In this document: one piece after another, positions 58,416 through 64,000 of the stretch | Layout: each line of letters starts with the position of its first letter | How positions within the stretch are numbered: the stretch's first letter is position 1 | Translations under genes and position numbers: made by a program | The notes under the pieces: model-generated | What the model was told of the DNA's origin: nothing | Database searches by the model: none | What the model saw: only the letters and a program-made list of their open reading frames with translations | NCBI GenBank assembly: GCA_033439765.1 | Contig: JAULSN010000004.1 | Location: 3,048,001 to 3,112,000, forward strand | Direction: 5' to 3' | Length of the DNA: 64,000 nt | Origin: Lasiosphaeria ovina | Taxonomy: Eukaryota > Ascomycota > Sordariomycetes > Sordariales > Lasiosphaeriaceae

Positions 58416-59587
58416 TTAGTCGGGATCAAATCCGTCGGTAGCCACCTTTTTGCGTCGCTTGAGGCCGGGAGCCATATCCCCTTCGCCCGTGGAGTAGCCT
58501 GTCTCGGCTCCATCATCTGGGAAGCCTTCTCCGTAACCCTCGAAGCTGCTGTCACCGTAGCTTCGCTTCTTGATTCCGCGCTTAGGTCGGTTCGCATCCT
58601 GAGCAACCGGCGTATTCGTCTTTGCACGCGGGAGGCCAGGGGCGGCGGTCAACGGCGTGTTAGGCGCGGTTGGTCTGGCCGACGTTGTCTGCTTCTCGCT
58701 CTTCACGGATCCGATATCCCCCAGAACGGAGCTGTCCCACATGTGACGGGGAATGACACCCTTTCCCATCGTCGTAGCCCGAAGAAGCTTAGCTTTGGTC
58801 TCGGAGTTGAAGCCGTCGACAATGTCTTTGCCTCGAACAAAGTGGACATCCCACTCATCAACCGGGTACTTGGCCAGGTTGAGAATGCTATCCGGACGGT
58901 CGGGGTCCTGGTCGACCGAGTCGAAGTGACCCTGAACTCCCAGCTTCTTAATATGACCCTTGTACGTCTTTCGAATAGCATTCTTATGGCCGTTTGGTAG
59001 CACGCGGGCGACTTCAGCAGCAATTCCAGTCAAGCCGTAGAGCTCGAAGAGATCCTCTGACAAGAGAGGCTTGGACGGCGGATGCGCTGCGACACGTGAA
59101 AAAAAAAACGTTAACCAAAAGTCTCCAAATGAAATGTAGGAATAAAAACGCAAGTCATCCGCGGGCTACGATGAGACCGGCACAAAGGCGGTAACACCAA
59201 GCCTGCGCAATCATTGGAGAGAAAGCTACCATTTCTGGCGCTTTATATGCAGGTGAAGGGAGCCTTACGAGTTCTGCAAAGTAGGTATTTTTCGCCAACA
59301 TCCAAATGAAGGTTCTCAATACCAGTTCTGCGATCCTCGATCTGGACTTTCTTCTTCTGTCGCTCCCCTACATCGTCGGTCGGACGCTTGCGCTTGTGCG
59401 GGGTATCGTCGCCGGCGAGCATGTCGTGCGTCATTTCCGACGGGATCGAGCTTCCGTTAACGCTGTGGGCAGGAGTGGGCAAGGCGGTCGAGATGGTGGT
59501 CATAGAGCTCGTCACGCTCATGATAATGTCGCTGGTACTGGGGGAGAATTGGGAAGGGCTTTGCGGAGTCTGGGGGTGGAAGGACAT
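58416..59587 (-). CDS. med19: Mediator complex subunit 19 (Rox3/MED19), 2 exons, 329 aa
   Basis: The exons are 59587-59269 and 59086-58416 (319+671 nt), joined by GTAAGG...CGCAG. The N-terminal exon is Ser/Thr-rich with an H-K-R-K-R-P basic patch. Exon 2 starts with [16 protein letters not shown], the conserved opening of fungal Rox3, followed by [16 protein letters not shown] and L-A-K-Y-P-V-D-E-W. The C-terminus carries the fungal MED19 ending [19 protein letters not shown], then G-Y-S-T-G-E-G-D and a lysine/arginine cluster. MED19 sits in the middle/head region of Mediator and links activators to RNA polymerase II. Gene length and exon plan are ordinary. This is a good core-genome marker. 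Confidence 0.93.
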
Positions 59588-62137
59588 GATTGATCGCGGG
59601 GAGGGTTGACGATCAGAGGCAGGCGCGAAAATATTGGCGTGGTCGGAGTCGCTGAACGAGCGAGTGGCGACGGCTGGAACAAAGAAGCCAAAGGCTATCG
59701 CCGTTTAGACCTAGACCTGCAAAAGCATGCGAGGTCCGTTTCGCGAAAAAAAAAAGGAATGAGAGCAGAAAAAAATCCTGCCAGTCGGTTGAAGAGGGGA
59801 AGGGAGGGTGTGGAATGAAGTCGCGCGAAAGCGCCGACGGCTATCGCAGAACCTCAATCTGCCCTCATTCACTCTCTCCTCCGGCGGCTCCGGAGGGCGG
59901 CCGACTAGAAAAGTGCGGTAAACCTTCCGTACGAGATGGATTTCGTAGTGGAAGATGGCGATCGAGATATTTCGCAGGTCGCGGCCTCGTACTTGCGCAG
60001 GGCGATTGTTGAGACTCGGGCGGCACGAGGTGAGGGTCGGTGATGATTTAGTTGTGAAAGCGGGCACCGCTGGCTTTGGAGGAGGCGCAAAGGCCCTCCC
60101 TTCTCCTCCACGCTAGTTGCCCAGTGCGCCCAGGGTGTGGGGCGGACAGTGCGCAAAAGTCTCTTTTTCCCTCCCGTCACTTGCCTCGCTGCCAATAGGC
60201 CCCACAATTTCCCATCTCAGATTTTACACTGGACCAATCGGGTTTGTGCGTGTCGCCCTGTCTTTGGTCTTTTTACGGGCCGTCGGACACTGTTCTCCAT
60301 TGCCTGTCCGTCAATGGCAACTGAGGCTCGGTTTCATTTACTCGCAGGTTGGTCTTCATCAATCAGGCCCAATGCAATGCGCTGACTGCCCGTGCATCGA
60401 AGCGTTCCTATTGTGTTCCATCCCCCACCCGCTCACAAGCGCACAATAGGACCATTTGCACTGGACTGGGCAAGAGTCACGAGACTTTTGCATCACCGGA
60501 CGTGGCCGCAACGACTCATTTTCTCCTCACGCAAAGCGGCCTGACCAGGCAACAGGGAACTGCGGGGCTTCTGGCTACGACCTGATTTGCTACGTTTTTG
60601 TAACCTCCTGTCGTTCCCAAGCCACCGGGGTTGATCTCCTTCGCCTCTGCAGGTCATCCGAAGCTTTACCTCAACGTCATTGCCCCTCTCGCGGGTCGCC
60701 CAAGAAAGGCACAGATACGCCATTCAGGGATTAGAGATTTACACGTGTAGAGCGTAGCTCACCCGCGCTGTGCGATAGGGAGTCTTTACACAGTAATAGA
60801 TTTTTGAGTGATTAGGAAACTGCCAGGAGTCGCTCGCGAATCGTTAGCTCCTGTTTGCCGCGGCCGTTGAGTGCGAGCGACGAGGACGCTGTCAAGTTTC
60901 AGACCACCTGCTCCGCCAGAGCCCCCACTGGATGCCAGGTTACCCCGGAAGCAAGTGCTGCCGTCGGGACCTGGAAACGGTAGCTGCTTTTGCATCTGAA
61001 TATATGACATGTGAGCAGATGCTTGTAGGCCAACGGACGGTCGCACGGAAAGACCCGAATGTCCATGAGTCATGACTTCTTTCCACTCCATCCTCCACCC
61101 AGAAAAAGCGATCGGTCGTCGATAGCTAGAAAACAAATTTGTCGCGCCATCGGAAACCACGCACATGTGAGAACAGCGTACCAATACCATCTGCCTCCAC
61201 ATGCCTGAGCGATGCGACGCAGATGCACTAGCCCCTCCCGGAGAGGTAGGTAGACAGGCACAGACTCTTCTTCACCACGGCTCCGCGTAGGAGGCGTTGG
61301 CAATGAAAAGAACAATGTTCAGAAGAAATTGTGGTTTTGCCAAAAATTCCCTAGCCGACCGCAGCCAACTAGGAGTGGTCAGGTATGTAGTTTTCAACTA
61401 GCAAAAACGTGATCTCGGACGAATCCTCACTGATACACGTAAAACCTCTGCACTGGGATGGGGAAAAAAAGAAAAAGAAGAAGAGAACCGAGGCGGCGGG
61501 GAGCGTTGTTTTTATATCTGTGTGGTTGGTCCGTGCACGACTGCAATTTTTTATGTGGGGCCTGTGTGGGGCTTGTGTGGGGCCCGCCTGCCTGCTGCCT
61601 GTGCCCAACCCCGTCACACAACTGGCTTTCTGCCTCAGGCTCAAATGAAGCCCGGAACCCCGAAAAGTGTCAGTCACCACCCGCCGCAAAGTTCAAACCA
61701 CACACAACGCCCAGCATTGCCCTCCGTGTGTGACTCAACGAGTGGCCCGTGATAGACCCGTGACGGAGTGCAGTCAGGATGGAAGGTGCAAATAATTACC
61801 GCCCGGTAGAACAGAGTACGTACAGCGGTGTCCTCGGCACCAATTCCTGAACCTGGCCAGAGTACGTATCCAAGTTCACAGCGATAAGACAAGCTGATGT
61901 CTATGTGAGCTATCTTGCAAAGCCCAGTCCTGAAGAATGGTGAAATAGCGGAATGTGGTCCATATGTGGGAAGGAATCATGCAGTTTCATGTTATTGACG
62001 GCACACGACAATTATTCCCGTGGCACCTAGGCAGCGTACATTGGATGGTAAAATGTTACATGTTACAGTGATTACACGCGGTGACTCTAGAAGAGAAGTC
62101 ACTCGTCCGCACCTGTCATATGATACAGATCCGATAA
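59588..62137. other. Intergenic: MED19 promoter and 3' region of uL4m
   Basis: About 2.5 kb holds no supported gene. Open frames overlap one another on both strands, without motifs. A poly-A run at 59743-59755 lies near the MED19 start region. Confidence 0.4.
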
Positions 62138-63334
62138 CTACACGCACGCCCTCTTTAGGCTCCTGGTGTAGCTATGGTCTTCGGCATTGAGGATGAGTTG
62201 GCCGATGGGCGGCCCCTTGGCTCGGATCCCGTTGACGGCAACGCTGCTGATGAGGTCGCTCTGGTGGTTCTTGACCATCTCCTTCAGCGCGCTCCGCTCA
62301 ATTACAATCCTGCCCGTCTCCAACAGGTCCTTCACGTCCACGTCGTCCAGCAACATCGCCCGGCCATCCTCGCCCGCCACATCCATGGCAGTGAACAGGT
62401 TTGGCCGCCTGTCCCCCGTGATAAACGTAGTGCGGCCGTGCGCCTTACCCCAGCTCAGGCCGTCGAGGATCTGCTTCATGTACTTGCGGACGAAGCCATC
62501 CTCGAGCTCGCGGCCGAGGACCTCGGCGCTGACCATCTGGAGGAAGTCGTTGGGCAGCGGCAGCTCCAGGCCGTCCTGGGCGACGATCAGCTCGCCGCGG
62601 CGGTAGCGGTACGACAGGGCGGTGCGCCACGCCAGGTCGTACACCTTGCGGTTGAGGCTGGTGCTGAAGTCGCGCGGGTGGGGACCGAACGACTTGCCGC
62701 CGCCGCGCAACAGCGGCGACTTCTTGTCGCCGCGCCGCGCCCGGCCGCTGCCCTTCTGTGGGGAGAGCTTGCGGCCGGAGCCGTGCACCATGTAGCGCGT
62801 CTTGGACGAGGCCGTGCCCTGCCGCGTCTTGTCGCCCTCGTAGACGACGGCCAGGTGGAGGATGTCGCGCCGGAGGGGGAGGTGCAGGTGTCTGGGGGAC
62901 CACGACTCAAGAGCGCGCGGCTCTAGCGAGGGGAAGGAGTAGATGGTGACGGGGACCGAGGTTACTAGCGCCTACGTGTCAGTGACGAGAGTAGCGGGTG
63001 ATGGGGTATCTCTTGCGAGCAGTAGTGCGCGCGAGCAGCCGCCGCATGCCTGAGACGTACCGGGATTCCACGGGTCGCTGACTGATCTCGTGATGTTTTT
63101 GGCAGGTGCCTGGGATGCCATTGACCGGCTACATGTAAAGGAAGAAGGCCGGATCTGTAGTCACGACGTAGACGGCTTGGTCAGTAGCTACTCAGCTCAG
63201 CCTGTCCAAGACGGGAGAGACAGAGGGGGACGCACCGGTGATGTCCTGCACGGTTGCAAAGCTAGACTGAGTCCCCGGAGAGCGTCGCTGAGGCTCTTCA
63301 AGCCCTTCCGGCTGCTGCTGCTGCTGTGTGCCAT
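62138..63334 (-). CDS. YML6: Mitochondrial large-subunit ribosomal protein uL4m (YML6/MrpL4 type), 3 exons, 339 aa
   Basis: The exons are 63334-63236, 63154-63061 and 62964-62138 (99+94+827 nt). The first exon gives a basic, serine-rich start (MAHSSSSSRKGLKSLSDALR) that fits a mitochondrial targeting sequence; exon 2 contains R-S-M-A, found from memory at this position in relatives. Exon 3 has I-Y-S-F-P-S-L-E-P and R-R-D-I-L-H, and then the core uL4 loop G-S-G-R-K-L-S-P-Q-K-G-S-G-R-A-R-R-G, which lines the peptide exit tunnel. F-G-P-H-P-R-D-F and W-R-T-A-L-S-Y-R-Y follow. The acceptors CTACAG at 63155 and CGCTAG at 62965 are the ones that hold the frame. It is a component of the mitoribosome. 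Confidence 0.93.
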
Positions 63335-64000
63335 GGTGGCCGTCTGTCTCGGGCGGCGCGGCGCGGCAATTGCAGTGGCGATGCTGTGCAGTGGGCGGAC
63401 GGGCGGGCGGACTTGAAAAACAAGATGCCCGTACGAGCGACGGTACGGATACCGGCGATTGGGGTTCCTGTCGAGTTGAGGCCGGGAAAAGATTTGGAGT
63501 GCTAGCGCACGGACGCTTTCATGCAAGCTCGGCCAAGGTCCCTTAGCAAACGTTAGCGCGTGCAGCTGGGGCGGAACATGCCGGGCGCTGTGCTAAACTG
63601 GACATGGGTCTTGGGAAATTCTCGCTGGCCCGTCGCGGTTCTGGTTCTTGATTGAGATTGACAGCAAGAGCGGAGGAGCTCGACACGGTCTCGACCACAG
63701 CAGGCAGGCACAGCTGCATCCCATCCTGCAGCCCGCTTTCTGCTTCGCTTCTGCACAGCAGCCATGTCACGGTGCCAGCAGGTTGGGCAGCCTATTCTGC
63801 GGTCCATACGGCAGCAGAGCTACGGCTACAGCTACAGTGCAACGACATGCTCGATCCGATACTTCACATCAACGCCCCGGCGCCGCCATGACGGTCCGAC
63901 CCTGCAAACGGGCTCCGAGCCCCAGAACCCAATCGAGGCAGCGCTGCTCGGCGCCACCCCACTGACGGGAGTGCCCTCCAAGGCGTGGACACCAGAGCAG
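63335..64000. other. Upstream region of uL4m to the window edge
   Basis: No gene is supported. The remaining open frames overlap each other on both strands. A gene starting beyond the window is possible. Confidence 0.35.

Overview
This window looks like a filamentous ascomycete chromosome. I infer a Sordariomycete, probably Sordariales. The evidence is short GT-AG introns, GC-rich exons in AT-richer spacers, HET, NB-ARC and TPR genes, a MED19 of fungal type, a mitochondrial uL4 and a Zn2Cys6 regulator. I saw no rRNA, tRNA, CRISPR array or bacterial operon.

Layout. The left part (1-16 kb) is accessory: repeat-like DNA with an SRPK-type kinase remnant; a secreted ABM-like protein (3743-4591); an intact HET protein (5856-8378); a five-copy hairpin-forming 35-bp array (8946-9137); a broken gene of cysteine-rich repeats; a DUF7730/F-box-like protein (11724-12731); and a broken HET gene (13951-15960). 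The next part (16.8-29.6 kb) carries intact spliced enzyme genes: an SDR, a secreted TNT-type NAD glycohydrolase, a DyP-type peroxidase, a membrane-anchored galactose-oxidase-like copper radical oxidase and an aldo-keto reductase. From 30.5 to 40.3 kb there is decayed DNA: an NB-ARC/TPR pseudogene, repeats, a DUF6594 fragment, a C2H2 zinc-finger gene without a visible start, and a coding-like remnant that ends in a 34-nt inverted repeat. The right part (42-64 kb) is conserved core genome: a 930-aa Zn2Cys6 regulator with nearly 5 kb of upstream DNA, a single-pass membrane protein, a lipase-like alpha/beta hydrolase with a charged coiled-coil tail, MED19 and mitochondrial uL4.

How the genes fit together. 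The left and centre combine non-self-recognition genes (one HET intact, one HET and one NLR-like gene broken) with a NADase, which resembles a fungal allorecognition or defence neighbourhood. The three oxidoreductases at 21.8-29.6 kb could act in peroxide-linked oxidation: the copper oxidase would produce H2O2 and the DyP would use it. That link rests on proximity and family chemistry only.

All exon boundaries were placed by hand from splice consensus and reading-frame continuity. In every spliced gene reported with both a start and a stop, the summed exon length is a multiple of three. No database search was possible.
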